Shown here: positions 31,869-41,446 of the stretch, piece after piece
How positions within the stretch are numbered: the first letter of the stretch is position 1
Layout: each line of letters starts with the position of its first letter
Source: Imperialibacter sp040222815
Lineage (GTDB): Bacteria; Bacteroidota; Bacteroidia; Cytophagales; Cyclobacteriaceae
Direction: 5' to 3'
NCBI RefSeq assembly: GCF_040222815.1
Contig: NZ_JAVKCH010000019.1
Span: 408,012 to 472,011 of the forward strand
DNA: 64,000 nucleotides
The notes under the pieces: generated by a model
Seen by the model: only the letters and a program-made list of their open reading frames with translations
Told to the model about the DNA's origin: nothing
The model's database searches: none
Translations under genes and position numbers: made by a program

Positions 31869-33284
31869 TCAGGTGGCCTTTTGTTTTACCTCATAGCCCT
31901 TCCATCCATAGTAGAACAGGTAGATGTAGCAAACGATAGGAAGGAGAAATGATGCCTGCATCCCATATTGATCAGCCAAAATCCCTTGCAAAGGCGGAAC
32001 AAGGGCTCCTCCCAATATGGCCATTACTAGGAGAGAAGAGCCCTGACTGGTGTATCGACCTAAATCCTTGATGGCCAGGGTGAAAATGTTGGACCACATG
32101 ATAGAGTTGAAAAGGCCAATGAAGAGTAGTACCCACATTGAAATGGCGCCGTTCATGAACACCGCAATCAAAAGTAGTACAATTGCCGCCAGCGAGAAGG
32201 CCGCCAGCACCTTGTTGGGATGAGCCCCAAAAATCATAAAAATCACATAGTTTAGTGCCAAGCCAGCCAGATAGGGCAGGGAGTCGATGAAATCAACACC
32301 GGCGATAAGTGACACTATGGCATAGCCTGCTACGCCAAGGGCAAACATACCTATCAGCTTTTTTCCAGCCGTTGACTTGTCACTCATCATGATAGCACCC
32401 ATAAACCGGCCGATCATGGCGCCACCCCAGTAAAAGGAAAGGAATTTGCTGGCAGCCCCTTCCTCCATTCCGGTGATGTTTTCTAATCCCATAAAGTTGA
32501 TTAAGAAAGTTCCTATGGCAACCTCGGCACCCACATAACAAAATATAGCAAATATGCCGCCTCTCAAATGACTGAATCCAAGCACTTTGGCTCCTTTTTC
32601 GATCACGTCCTCATTGGCAAATTTTGGTAGTTTGATAAAGAAAATGATAACAGCTAGCAGCCAGAAAAGACTGGCCAGCACCACATAGGGAATCTTAACA
32701 GCTACTTCTCCAGCTGAGGCGTCCGTTACAAAGTACTGAAAGATAAAGAATCCGCCGATGACGGGTGCGATTGTTGTTCCAAAGGAGTTGAAACCCTGTG
32801 CAAGGTTCAGCCGACTGCTGGCAGACTCCGGTCTCCCCAGCAAAGCGACATATGGATTGGCCGCAATTTGAAGCATCGTTAGCCCTAACCCCAGGCAGAA
32901 TAAAGCGCCGAGAAATAAGCCATACTGAAGAAATATCGCTGCCGGATAGAACAGAAAGCAACCAACTCCAGCTACGATCAGGCCAATGATGATTCCATTC
33001 TTGTAACCAATACGATTAATCGGGTCTCCAAACCCAACCGAAAAGACAAAATAAATAAATGCCCCAAGAAAGTATGCTCCAAAAAAAGCAAACTGGACTA
33101 ACGCACCTTGAAAATTATTGAGTGTAAAGACCCCTCTGAGATATGGGACGAGAATATCATTGAGACAGGTAATGAAACCCCACATAAAGAACAGTGAGAA
33201 CAGTGAGATTTGAGCCTGTATCTGGCCGCCGGAGGATGCTCCCTGAGATGTGCCTGAAGTAGAATTTAAGGAGATTGAAGCCAC
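31869..33284 (-). CDS. FucP-type sugar/H+ symporter (MFS)
   Basis: A 471-residue, 12-helix major-facilitator transporter. The FucP/GluP/NagP group signature is clear: LFFMWGFITCLNDILVPYL in helix 1 and QIAANPYVALLGRPESASSR followed by LNLAQGFNSFGTTIAP. Members import L-fucose, glucose/galactose or N-acetylglucosamine. Given nagA and nagB downstream, N-acetylglucosamine is the leading guess (NagP-like), but sequence alone does not settle it. The Ser/Gly-rich N-terminus before helix 1 is unusual. It is the first gene of the leftward cluster. Confidence 0.88.
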   Translation of the reverse strand: MASISLNSTSGTSQGASSGGQIQAQISLFSLFFMWGFITCLNDILVPYLRGVFTLNNFQGALVQFAFFGAYFLGAFIYFVFSVGFGDPINRIGYKNGIIIGLIVAGVGCFLFYPAAIFLQYGLFLGALFCLGLGLTMLQIAANPYVALLGRPESASSRLNLAQGFNSFGTTIAPVIGGFFIFQYFVTDASAGEVAVKIPYVVLASLFWLLAVIIFFIKLPKFANEDVIEKGAKVLGFSHLRGGIFAIFCYVGAEVAIGTFLINFMGLENITGMEEGAASKFLSFYWGGAMIGRFMGAIMMSDKSTAGKKLIGMFALGVAGYAIVSLIAGVDFIDSLPYLAGLALNYVIFMIFGAHPNKVLAAFSLAAIVLLLIAVFMNGAISMWVLLFIGLFNSIMWSNIFTLAIKDLGRYTSQGSSLLVMAILGGALVPPLQGILADQYGMQASFLLPIVCYIYLFYYGWKGYEVKQKAT

Positions 33285-33475
33285 TATGGTAGTTTGTTAG
33301 GTATTGCAAAAGTGGGCTAATATACTGTTTTGCTCAGAAGTTTATCTAATGTAGGCGAGCTGAAATTAATCCACGTTATGATAAGACATCATATCGGGGC
33401 ATTTGTCATTCATTTACTTTTAAAATTGATATTTTTTGGATAAATTATACAATCCATTCATCACCTTGAACCATC

Positions 33476-36067
33476 TTGATCCGATCTAAATACCTTGCTG
33501 TTGTAGGTCTACTTGTACAAAGTTTCATTGTCCAGGCAATTGTTGCTCCCAACGATTTGAGAAGGGATTTGACTGAAAAGCTAAGGATTGAAACCGACAA
33601 TCGAAAGAGGGTCGATTTGATGAATGAGATATCATATAGCTACTTTGACTCCAATGACACAATCGCAAACTCCTACGCAGATAGTGCAGCCCGTCTTAGT
33701 AGAAAAATAGATTATCAGGCAGGTTTAAAGTATGCTGTTCTTTTGCAGGGCATTGGGTTTTACGGTCGGGCTGTTTACGATTCAGCGCTTTTTAAATTCA
33801 GAGAGTCGCAGGAAATTCAAGATGAAAGCAGCCGTGAAATGGACCTCTACGCCTCGGCGCTGATTGGAGAGTGCCTTACAGTATTGGCGAAATATGATTC
33901 AGCTGAAATTGTATTTGACAAAATGCTGGCCAAAGCGAAAAGCACCAATTCATATTGGCTACCCAGAGCCTACCTGGGGTTTGCCAGGATATCGTTAAGA
34001 AAATGGGAGAACAGCAGAGCACTACTTTTCCTCGACAGCGCCAGGTCGTTGATTTCTGATTCCATACAGGACTTCAGAAATATGGAGTTACTGACATTGT
34101 ATGGCGAGGCCCAAAACAACCTTCTCAAACTAGATGAGTCGCATCAGGCGTTTGACCAAATGTGCTCCATTGCTGAATCCTTCAACGACAACTACTTCAG
34201 AATTAAGTGCATGCTTCGGCAAGCGGATTTTTTTTATGACAGAGGGAATTATCCAGAGGCGCTTGAGAATATCAGGGATGCATTGGAAATCACCAAGGTT
34301 TACAACTACCCAGCGCAGCAGGTGCAAATTTTGTATCAGGCTGGGTTGATCTATTTTCAGTTGACGGATTTTGATCTTGCACTTGACTATTATTTTAAGG
34401 CCCTCAGCCTCAGTGAGTCAATTGGTTTGGATGCCGAGACAGCCAATATCCTGATCGAAATCGCCTGGGTGTTCAAGGAAGAGCGAAAGCTGGATTTGGC
34501 GCTTGATTTTGTAGAACGCTCGATGGAGATAAATGAAAGAATTGGCAGCAAATACGGCGTTGCCTATGTTCATAACACGCAGGGGCTTATTTATTTTCTT
34601 CAAAAGAAGTTTCCGGAAGCCATCGGGCAGTTCAGGCTGGCTTTGGCGCTGCGAAGGGAAATCAATTACGCAAGGGGGATTGTGGCAACTCTTTACAACG
34701 AGGCACTTGTGTTTGAAGAGCTGGGAGAAAACGAAAGGGCGCTGAAGCAACTATTGCAAGCGATCGAACTTGTCACTCCGATAAACAATGCTTTGAGTTT
34801 CTCCAATTACTATCAGCAAATTGCCAAGCTATTGATAAAATTGGGCCGTTTTGACGAGGCTGAGAATTTTCTTGAAAAGGCGACCAGGATGGATGACAGA
34901 TCAGCGTCCAGGTTGTCGCTAAGAGCCAGCTATCTTTTGTATTCACAGCTACATGAAGCAAAAGGGGACTTCAAATCGGCTTTAACTTACAGGAAAGAAT
35001 ATGAGATACTTACTGACAGCATCTTCTCAGACAAAAGTTCGGCGAAGATTGCCGTATTGCAGGCAACGTATAACCTAAAACAGAAAGAAAGCGAGATTGC
35101 GGCATTGAAAAATCAACGACAAATGCACGAGGATTTGTTGCTCCTGCAAAATACCGAAATACAAGACCAGAAATTACAGATTTATGTCGCTGTCTTTTTT
35201 CTGGCAATCGTCTCTGTGTTTGTGGCGATAATGATACACTTATATCGAAAGCTGAATCATGTACAAAAGAGCCTGGCGTTGGCCAACAGCCAGCTGAAAG
35301 AGGCAAACCTCACGGTGTTGGAGGCAAATAATACGCTGGAGCGAAAAGTGAATGATCGCACAAGTCAACTCAGGGCAGCCTATGCCGAGTTAGATACTTT
35401 TTTCTACAGGTCATCACACGACTTTAGAAGGCCACTTACAACGCTGATGGGCCTGGCCGATGTTGCCAAAATTACTGTCAAAGACGAGCAAGCCATCGAA
35501 TTGTTCAAAATGGTGAGGGTGACTGCCGAAAACCTGGACAAGATGCTGTATAAGTTGCAGTCGATATCTGACATAGGTGCAATGGAGTTGTCCTATAAAA
35601 ATGTGATTGTGCGGGACCTTGTTGAAAATTGCCTCGAAAAACATGCGCAGGAAATAAAGGATTTGGGTGTTGACGTTATCCTAAATGTTCAGGTGGAAGG
35701 GCCCATTACCACGTATCCTGTACTTGTTTCAATCATTATGGACAACCTTATTGAGAATGCCTTGAATTTCTCCAGCAGATCGGAACCGTATGTAAAAGTC
35801 AATGCTTACCTGAAGGGAGACAGCCTGGTTATTGAAGTTGAAGACAATGGCCATGGAATTCCCGACGACCATAAAATGAACATTTTTGCCATGTACTTCA
35901 AAGCGACCGAGAAGTCAAAGGGGAATGGCCTTGGTCTCTATATCGTTTCGAAGGCCGCTGAGAAGCTATCTGCCACTGTGCACGTAGAAACAGCTTTCGA
36001 TAAGGGGAGCAGATTTATTGTCGAAATTCCAGACTGCGTGGACTCCGAGCAGGCAGTGTCGGCCTAA
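33476..36067 (+). CDS. TPR-containing sensor histidine kinase
   Basis: An 863-residue protein with no ATG at the expected start; translation probably begins at TTG 33476, giving a signal/anchor (YLAVVGLLVQSFIVQAIVA). Residues about 70-530 are tandem tetratricopeptide repeats in the periplasm. One transmembrane helix follows (about 569-590), then a coiled coil and a HisKA domain with SSHDFRRPL (phospho-acceptor His648). The HATPase has MDNLIENALNFS, VEDNGHGIP and NGLGLYIVSKAAEKL. There is no receiver domain and no response regulator next door, so it is an orphan kinase. The family is common in Bacteroidota and senses unknown periplasmic cues. Confidence 0.87.
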   Translation: MIRSKYLAVVGLLVQSFIVQAIVAPNDLRRDLTEKLRIETDNRKRVDLMNEISYSYFDSNDTIANSYADSAARLSRKIDYQAGLKYAVLLQGIGFYGRAVYDSALFKFRESQEIQDESSREMDLYASALIGECLTVLAKYDSAEIVFDKMLAKAKSTNSYWLPRAYLGFARISLRKWENSRALLFLDSARSLISDSIQDFRNMELLTLYGEAQNNLLKLDESHQAFDQMCSIAESFNDNYFRIKCMLRQADFFYDRGNYPEALENIRDALEITKVYNYPAQQVQILYQAGLIYFQLTDFDLALDYYFKALSLSESIGLDAETANILIEIAWVFKEERKLDLALDFVERSMEINERIGSKYGVAYVHNTQGLIYFLQKKFPEAIGQFRLALALRREINYARGIVATLYNEALVFEELGENERALKQLLQAIELVTPINNALSFSNYYQQIAKLLIKLGRFDEAENFLEKATRMDDRSASRLSLRASYLLYSQLHEAKGDFKSALTYRKEYEILTDSIFSDKSSAKIAVLQATYNLKQKESEIAALKNQRQMHEDLLLLQNTEIQDQKLQIYVAVFFLAIVSVFVAIMIHLYRKLNHVQKSLALANSQLKEANLTVLEANNTLERKVNDRTSQLRAAYAELDTFFYRSSHDFRRPLTTLMGLADVAKITVKDEQAIELFKMVRVTAENLDKMLYKLQSISDIGAMELSYKNVIVRDLVENCLEKHAQEIKDLGVDVILNVQVEGPITTYPVLVSIIMDNLIENALNFSSRSEPYVKVNAYLKGDSLVIEVEDNGHGIPDDHKMNIFAMYFKATEKSKGNGLGLYIVSKAAEKLSATVHVETAFDKGSRFIVEIPDCVDSEQAVSA

Positions 36068-36171
36068 ATGATCTGGAAGCCTGTGTTGCGTGCCCTGGCC
36101 GTCACTGCAACACACTACTTTTTTGATCTATAGGCAAATAGTAATTACCTTTCCGCTAAATAACTCGAATA

Positions 36172-36624
36172 ATGTACGAAATACTTCTTTTTACTCACTC
36201 CTGGCTTCGTTGGGTCACCCTCATTCTTTTTGCTGTAGTGCTCTTTAACTCCCTTGGTGGGATGAATGGAGGCAAGGAATACTTAAAAAAGGACAAGACA
36301 CTGACAACCTCTTTGATTGGAACACTTCACCTTCAGCTGCTGATTGGGTTGCTGCTTTATTTCGTGTATAGCCCTATCACTACTACAGCAATGGAGAATA
36401 TGAAGATCGCCATGAAAGTGGGTGCTGTGAGATATTGGGCCGTTGAGCATATCTCGATCATGATAGTGGCCGTGATTGTAGCCCAAATTGGAAGCATCCG
36501 AGTGAAGAAAACTTCGGTTGATAAGAAGAAATTCAAGCTCCAGACCATATTTTTCGGTATCGCATTGATACTGATTCTTTCTCGAATCCCCTGGTCAGAG
36601 TCGGCTCGGTTATTCCGGTTCTAA
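36172..36624 (+). CDS. Four-helix membrane protein, possibly cytochrome-b-like
   Basis: A 150-residue inner-membrane protein with four hydrophobic helices. His9 (FTHSWLRW), His53 (LHLQLLIG) and His93 (VEHISIM) sit in three of these helices. Proteins of this size and pattern in Bacteroidota are sometimes labelled cytochrome b-like, but haem binding is not demonstrated. The gene stands between the TPR kinase (104 bases upstream) and the D-aminoacylase (44 bases downstream) and may share a transcript with the latter. Function unproven. Confidence 0.6.
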   Translation: MYEILLFTHSWLRWVTLILFAVVLFNSLGGMNGGKEYLKKDKTLTTSLIGTLHLQLLIGLLLYFVYSPITTTAMENMKIAMKVGAVRYWAVEHISIMIVAVIVAQIGSIRVKKTSVDKKKFKLQTIFFGIALILILSRIPWSESARLFRF

Positions 36625-36668
36625 GCCTGGCCTATTCTTCCTTCGATGAAGTTTGACCGTCACGAAAA

Positions 36669-38213
36669 ATGAAATTTAAAGAGAAGTGGCCACTTTTTTT
36701 TGCATGCGCTGCGTTGTCCTCGTGTGCCACCAGAAGCCCATTGCCCGAAAATCTCCGGGAGCTGTACAAGTTTGACGTCATCATAAGAAATGGCCTGGTT
36801 GTGGATGGGTCGGGCAAGCCAGGGTATCCAGCGTCGGTCATCATTCAGTCCGACACCATTGCTTTTATTGGTGAGGTCGATTCCACCAGCACTGCCACGC
36901 TCGAGATAGATGCCAACGGCAAGGTGGTTGCGCCTGGGTTTATCGACGCTCATGCGCACGGTGATCCGATCAAAACGCCTCAGTTTTACAACTTTCTTGC
37001 GCAGGGAGTTACTACTATTTGCCTGGGGCAGGATGGCTCAAGTGACTCAAAAGGAGAATTTGGTGCATGGCAGGCTTCCGTCGACAGTGTCAGGCCAGCA
37101 CTTAATATTGCTCCGTTCACTGGCCATGGTTCATTGCGAGTAGAGATAGAAGCACCGTTTGAAGAGGAAATAAGTGAGGCAGACATGGCCGTGATGGCTG
37201 AGGAACTGGATCACCAACTTCGGTTGGGTAGCTTTGGACTGACAATGGGGCTGGAGTATGTGCCGGGCCGGTATTCGGGAGAAAAAGAGTTGCAGGCGCT
37301 GGCAAAAATAGTGGGCAGTTACCAGGGCGTATTGATGGCTCACATTCGCAACGAGGACAACGACAAGCTGGAAGCCTCTTTAGATGAGTTTTTGGGCCTT
37401 GGTCAATGGGCTCAGGTGCATGTGTCTCACCTCAAGTCGGTATACGGAGAGGGTACAAAAAGAGCCGTGGAAATTACTTCCATTCTTGCGAAGTATGAAT
37501 CGCTTGGCTACAGGGTAAGTGCTGATGTTTACCCATACATGGCCAGTTTCACAGGCATAGGTATTGTGTTCCCCGACTGGGCCATTCCTCCAGCCAATTT
37601 CAACTTAGTTAAAAAGGCGAGAAGGGGTGAATTGGAGGAGTTTCTGCGAAATAAGATTGCTCAAAGAAATGGGCCGGCTGCAACCCTCTTCGGCACAGCT
37701 CCCTATGCAGGAAAAACGCTGGCTGATCTTGAAAAAGAGCTCGGAAAGCCCTTTGAAGACATCCTCATTGATGATATTGGGCCCAGAGGAGCAAGTGCGG
37801 CCTACTTTGTGATGGACGATTCGCTGCAGGTGGCTTTAATGAAAAGCGACTATGTGGTGGTGTCGTCCGACGGCAGCCCTGGCATGAGGCACCCGAGAGG
37901 CTATGGCAGCTTTGGTAAAATGATAGAGGCTTATACAGTGCAGAGTAACTATTTCACGATAGAACAGGTCATCCATAAAATGAGTGGACAAACAGCTGAA
38001 ATTATCGGGCTAAAAGGCAGGGGCCTGCTAAAGGTGGGCTACAAAGCTGATGTAGCAATTTTCGACCCGGCTAAAATCAAGGTAAAGGCCGATTTTCAGC
38101 ATCCGCATCACCTTACCGAGGGTTTCGATTTTGTTTTGGTCAATGGCAAGTTGGCGAGAAGCAATGGAGAGTTTGTGGAAAGCCGAAATGGAAAACTTTT
38201 GAGAAGGGAGTAG
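36669..38213 (+). CDS. N-acyl-D-amino-acid deacylase family amidohydrolase, lipoprotein
   Basis: A 514-residue protein with signal peptide and lipobox LSSC (Cys18), so the enzyme is periplasmic or surface-anchored. Metal-binding motifs of the D-aminoacylase branch of amidohydrolases are visible: PGFIDAHAHGD, HIRNEDN, HVSHLKSVYGEG and SSDGSPGMRHPRGYGSF. It hydrolyses N-acyl-D-amino acids or related D-amino-acid amides, possibly from peptidoglycan turnover. The usual family Cys and Glu were not individually verified. It may be cotranscribed with the small membrane protein upstream. Confidence 0.87.
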   Translation: MKFKEKWPLFFACAALSSCATRSPLPENLRELYKFDVIIRNGLVVDGSGKPGYPASVIIQSDTIAFIGEVDSTSTATLEIDANGKVVAPGFIDAHAHGDPIKTPQFYNFLAQGVTTICLGQDGSSDSKGEFGAWQASVDSVRPALNIAPFTGHGSLRVEIEAPFEEEISEADMAVMAEELDHQLRLGSFGLTMGLEYVPGRYSGEKELQALAKIVGSYQGVLMAHIRNEDNDKLEASLDEFLGLGQWAQVHVSHLKSVYGEGTKRAVEITSILAKYESLGYRVSADVYPYMASFTGIGIVFPDWAIPPANFNLVKKARRGELEEFLRNKIAQRNGPAATLFGTAPYAGKTLADLEKELGKPFEDILIDDIGPRGASAAYFVMDDSLQVALMKSDYVVVSSDGSPGMRHPRGYGSFGKMIEAYTVQSNYFTIEQVIHKMSGQTAEIIGLKGRGLLKVGYKADVAIFDPAKIKVKADFQHPHHLTEGFDFVLVNGKLARSNGEFVESRNGKLLRRE

Positions 38214-38259
38214 TTGCTGTTTGCTTAATATCGTATTTGCCGTAGAGTTGTTCTTCCTG

Positions 38260-40725
38260 TCAATTTCCTTTTTTTGTGGTGTCAGCCTCAAACTCGAAAA
38301 ACTCATCTTCCTTTAACTGTAAAGTGCCGGGCTTTTTTGCCGGATCCTTCCTGATTTCCTGAAGCAGCACTTTGCCTTCCTCTTTGATGTTTTCGATCAG
38401 GCTTTTGGCGGCGCTTCGGGCGTCGTAGCTAACTTTGTAGTCATCTGTTGTTCCGGCAATCTTCACGTGGGCGTAGATATTCCCTCTTTCGTCTTCTTCT
38501 ATCGCACCAAAGCTTTCATCGTTGTCACGCCGGCGCTGTCTGTTGAATAAAGGAACCTTCAGCCTGTAGTCGATTTGCTGATCGAAAGTGTGGGTGCCGC
38601 TAAGCGTTATGTTTGACACGTTTGACCGAATCTCCATGCTTGGAATCAGGATCTTTCTGTTTTCGATAAGGAACTGATTGGTGAGCTCTCCGAAGGTCAG
38701 GTGCCCTAGTTTGTCTTCTTTCACAAGTCTTGAAAGCTCTTGCATAGGGGCGAAATCTATGAGTTGACCGTTAACGCCCCTGGCATTGATGCGTGCCCTG
38801 AACAGGTCAGACATAAAGCTGAGGTTGTTGTGAACGGCCATGTCGACATCAAAGTCGGCAAAGAGCTGCCCCTTGATGTGCTTGCTTTGAATCCAGGTTT
38901 GTCCGAAGTCATGAAAAACGTGGAACACGCTGTCGATGTAGAGGTTTTTTACCTCCCCTGAGAAGTAGGTGAGCAGGGTGTCCCCGGGTTGGTCGGACAA
39001 GTTACCTGTAAGCTTGATGTCGCCACCCATGGTGGAGAAATCAAGTTTTTTCACATATACCTGCCGGTTTTGAATAAGCACTTCTGCATTCACATTTTTG
39101 CCAGTAAACCGGTCAAAAACCACCGTTTCAGCCTCAGCTGTTAGTTTCACACGTAGCCTTGGGCTCACTGTAAGCGAATAAGCTCCGCCGTCTCCGTTAG
39201 AGGTGTTTTTATTGGCTAGCAGTTCATTCAGATCCAGTCTGTTGGCTGACACCTTGCCTTCTACCAGTAGCAAGTTGTTTTTCTCCTCATAGAAAAAATG
39301 AAAGTTTCGCAGCAGCCCATTGATCCGCAGATCGCTGTTACCCAGCTTGCCGGTAGTTTCTGTAAATGCAACGTCACGGTCGTTGAAAAGTAAAATGCCA
39401 CTCCACTCCCGGAACAACAGCGGGTAGCTTTGCCACGAAAAGGTAGCATCCTGGATAGTTGTTTCCCCATCTATCAGCCAATCCCCTGTCGCTTTTTCAT
39501 CCAGCTTTCCCTCAAAGCCAAGCAGGTAGCTCAGCGTGCCGCTTTCGCTTTTGATGCCCCAATCGGGCACGATTTTTTCAAACTGTGCCAGTGCCAAATT
39601 GCCCTCCAGTTCGGCCCTGGTGTGCATGGTGGCCATGTTGGTGATGGTGGCGTTGCCTTTCAGGGGAAAGCTGTTCATCGTCCCCGATAGGTTTTGCAGT
39701 TGCAGACTCGTGCCTTCCGACTGAAGGTTCGTTATCAGTTGACCATCCAAACTAAAGTCAGCAAAAGTTAGCTGGCGGCTCGGGTAAAGGAACCGGACAT
39801 GCTGCCCGCTAAAGTCAGTGTCCAGGGTTGGCCTCCCATTTTGTTTGGTGTAGCTTCCATTGAATGTCGCCTCGCCATCCAGGCCGTAGCTGGGCCAGTT
39901 AGTCGGCCATCCAGCGGGTATGTTACCAAGCAAATCTGCCAGGGACTTTGTGCTGCCAGCCCACTCCAGTAGCAGTTCGTCTGGGCTTGATGAGGTTAGC
40001 TTGCCGGTCAGGTTGTGGTTGGTTTCCTTTAGTTCCCAGGACTTGATCTCGGTCAGATGGCCTTTGTCGATCCTAACTCCCAGAAGTTCTATTTCCAGGA
40101 GCCGTCGTTCCAGGTAGGAGAAGCCCTGGTAAACCGTTTTCAGATTGGTGCCTTTCCAATGGCCCGAGAAAACCTGAGGGCTATTGATGGATTGGATATC
40201 GAAGTGCGCCTGGCTGAACTCCCAATAGCTTAGTAGCTCAGCAGGTCGGTCTTCATAGCGAACCTTGCTGTTGGAAATTCTCAGTTTGCCAATAGTTAGC
40301 TGGGGAGACTCCTCATCCACTACTTTCTTCTTAAACACATCAAAATTCCTGATGCCGTTCTCGTCTATGAGTAAGTTGATTTCAGCTTTTTCTACATTGA
40401 GTTGACGAATATGATAATTTTTGTCAAGGAAGTTCCAAAGGTGAAAACTAAATGACAACCGCCCGATGCTTACCAGTGGGTGTTCGGGTGTGCCTGCCTC
40501 AACCTTTTGCAAGACAATGGATATGTTGGGAAAGCTGTCCCAATAGGAAATGTCTATGTGCCCTACTTTAACCGGGGTGGTGAGTCTCTCATTTACGTTG
40601 TCGAGAAAGTATTGAATAAACTCATCACGGTTGATTTGAATATACAGCAGGCATGCCAATAGCGTGGCAGTGACAAAAGCAATTACTCCGGTAAGTATCA
40701 GTGCGGCTAGCCGTGGAATTTTCAC
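38260..40725 (-). CDS. AsmA-like inner-membrane/periplasmic protein
   Basis: An 821-residue protein with one N-terminal transmembrane helix (ALILTGVIAFVTATLLACLLY) and a very long beta-strand-rich periplasmic part. The start SRxxVGxIDISYWDSFPNISI-type segment (about 45-75) and the AsmA C-terminal-type region (NINARGVNGQLIDF..., then ITLSGTHTFDQQIDYRLKVPLF) mark the AsmA/YhdP lipid-transport superfamily. These bridge membranes and shuttle phospholipids, here inferred from family. It is monocistronic on the minus strand, with the tRNA promoter diverging just upstream. Confidence 0.8.
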   Translation of the reverse strand: MKIPRLAALILTGVIAFVTATLLACLLYIQINRDEFIQYFLDNVNERLTTPVKVGHIDISYWDSFPNISIVLQKVEAGTPEHPLVSIGRLSFSFHLWNFLDKNYHIRQLNVEKAEINLLIDENGIRNFDVFKKKVVDEESPQLTIGKLRISNSKVRYEDRPAELLSYWEFSQAHFDIQSINSPQVFSGHWKGTNLKTVYQGFSYLERRLLEIELLGVRIDKGHLTEIKSWELKETNHNLTGKLTSSSPDELLLEWAGSTKSLADLLGNIPAGWPTNWPSYGLDGEATFNGSYTKQNGRPTLDTDFSGQHVRFLYPSRQLTFADFSLDGQLITNLQSEGTSLQLQNLSGTMNSFPLKGNATITNMATMHTRAELEGNLALAQFEKIVPDWGIKSESGTLSYLLGFEGKLDEKATGDWLIDGETTIQDATFSWQSYPLLFREWSGILLFNDRDVAFTETTGKLGNSDLRINGLLRNFHFFYEEKNNLLLVEGKVSANRLDLNELLANKNTSNGDGGAYSLTVSPRLRVKLTAEAETVVFDRFTGKNVNAEVLIQNRQVYVKKLDFSTMGGDIKLTGNLSDQPGDTLLTYFSGEVKNLYIDSVFHVFHDFGQTWIQSKHIKGQLFADFDVDMAVHNNLSFMSDLFRARINARGVNGQLIDFAPMQELSRLVKEDKLGHLTFGELTNQFLIENRKILIPSMEIRSNVSNITLSGTHTFDQQIDYRLKVPLFNRQRRRDNDESFGAIEEDERGNIYAHVKIAGTTDDYKVSYDARSAAKSLIENIKEEGKVLLQEIRKDPAKKPGTLQLKEDEFFEFEADTTKKGN

Positions 40726-40815
40726 AGGATAAAATTAAACAAATCAAAGGCGTTTCTACGATACAACGCTGAGGATATAAATTTTATGAGCTAAGAAATA
40801 TTTTTTATTAACCTA

Positions 40816-40846
40816 TTTGCAAAAATACAAAAGGGTACTACATTTG
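40816..40846 (+). promoter_or_regulatory. Bacteroidota housekeeping promoter of the tRNA locus
   Basis: TTTG at 40816-40819 and TACATTTG at 40839-40846 with a 19-base spacer: a perfect match to the phylum's -33 TTTG / -7 TAnnTTTG consensus. Transcription would start near 40853, about 45 bases before the decayed and 130 bases before the intact tRNA. Confidence 0.8.
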
Positions 40847-40896
40847 CACTCCCTAACCTGGAAGCAGGTTGTGAAAACAACAGCTTTTTTGAAAAG

Positions 40897-40950
40897 GGGC
40901 TCATAGCTCAGCTGGTTCAGAGCATCCCGACTTTCGGGTCGGGAGGGTCA
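40897..40950 (+). pseudogene. Decayed tRNA-Val copy (5' half)
   Basis: The first 28 bases (GGGCTCATAGCTCAGCTGGTTCAGAGCA) are identical to the intact tRNA at 40982. Then comes a CCCGAC-TTTCGG-GTCGGG arm, which is longer than a normal anticodon arm, and no T-arm or acceptor 3' strand follows. It cannot fold into a tRNA. It lies 85 bases upstream of the intact copy and under the same promoter. Confidence 0.75.
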
Positions 40951-40981
40951 AAGACCATGAATGTGAGAATAATAAATAGTG

Positions 40982-41056
40982 GGGCTCATAGCTCAGCTGG
41001 TTCAGAGCACCTGCCTTACAAGCAGGGGGTCCAAGGTTCGAATCCTTGTGGGCCCA
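40982..41056 (+). tRNA. tRNA-Val (anticodon UAC)
   Basis: A complete cloverleaf: acceptor GGGCTCA pairs with TGGGCCC (one G-U), D-arm GCTC...GAGC, anticodon arm CTGCC-TTACAAG-type with anticodon TAC read in loop CTTACAA, and T-arm CAAGG-TTCGAAT-CCTTG with discriminator A at 41056. The CCA end is not encoded. It decodes GUA and related valine codons. It is followed immediately by a strong terminator. Confidence 0.93.
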
Positions 41057-41058
41057 CT

Positions 41059-41096
41059 AAAAGGTCATTCAGGAATGGATGACCTTTTTTATTTTT
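41059..41096 (+). terminator. Terminator after tRNA-Val
   Basis: Stem AAAAGGTCATTC / GGATGACCTTTT (41059-41070 and 41077-41088, one G-U) with a 6-base loop AGGAAT, followed by a T-rich tail. The same sequence recurs in diverged form at 41319-41353 and almost unchanged at 42404-42443. Confidence 0.85.
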
Positions 41097-41446
41097 ATCC
41101 ATGCCTTGTTACTTCTACATATTATTTTCTTTTTCAAAAGACAAATTCTACCTGGGCCATACTTGTGGTGACCTTTTGGGGATCAAGCGGAAAATCTGGG
41201 GAGTATCGTGAAAGAGGATCAAGCAATATTTCTGGGGTATTGATTTCTTTTGCAAGCACAGAGTCCAAGGTTCCGGGTACGCCCGTTCGAATCCTTCCCT
41301 CCGGTCGGGTGGGCGCACGAAAAAGGTCATTTAGAAATGAATCGTCTTTTTTTGAGAGATTCTGACAACTATTTCCCCATTACTTTAGTATGATTAATTT
41401 TTAAAGGCCAGTTTTTGTAACTTTAAGAGTGCTGACTACAAAGAAT
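41097..41446 (+). other. Gap between tRNA terminator and the nucleotidyltransferase pair
   Basis: About 350 bases with no gene. It contains the decayed tRNA 3' half listed separately (41250-41353). The rest shows only A+T-rich sequence and no convincing promoter of the TTTG/TAnnTTTG type ahead of 41447. Confidence 0.45.
41250..41353 (+). repeat. Decayed tRNA 3' half with terminator copy
   Basis: TTGCAAGCACAGAGTCCAAGG (41250-41270) resembles the anticodon/variable/T-arm part of tRNA-Val. It is then disrupted by CGGGTACGCCC and followed by GTTCGAATCCTTCCCTCCGG, a GGGCGCAC end and a diverged copy of the tRNA terminator (AAAAGGTCATTTAGAAATGA...). It is a second tRNA-related relic 200 bases downstream of the intact gene, just before the nucleotidyltransferase pair. 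Confidence 0.6.

Noticed and set aside
40897..40950. Second functional tRNA
   Set aside because: Only the 5' half matches; the anticodon arm is too long and the T-arm and 3' acceptor strand are missing.
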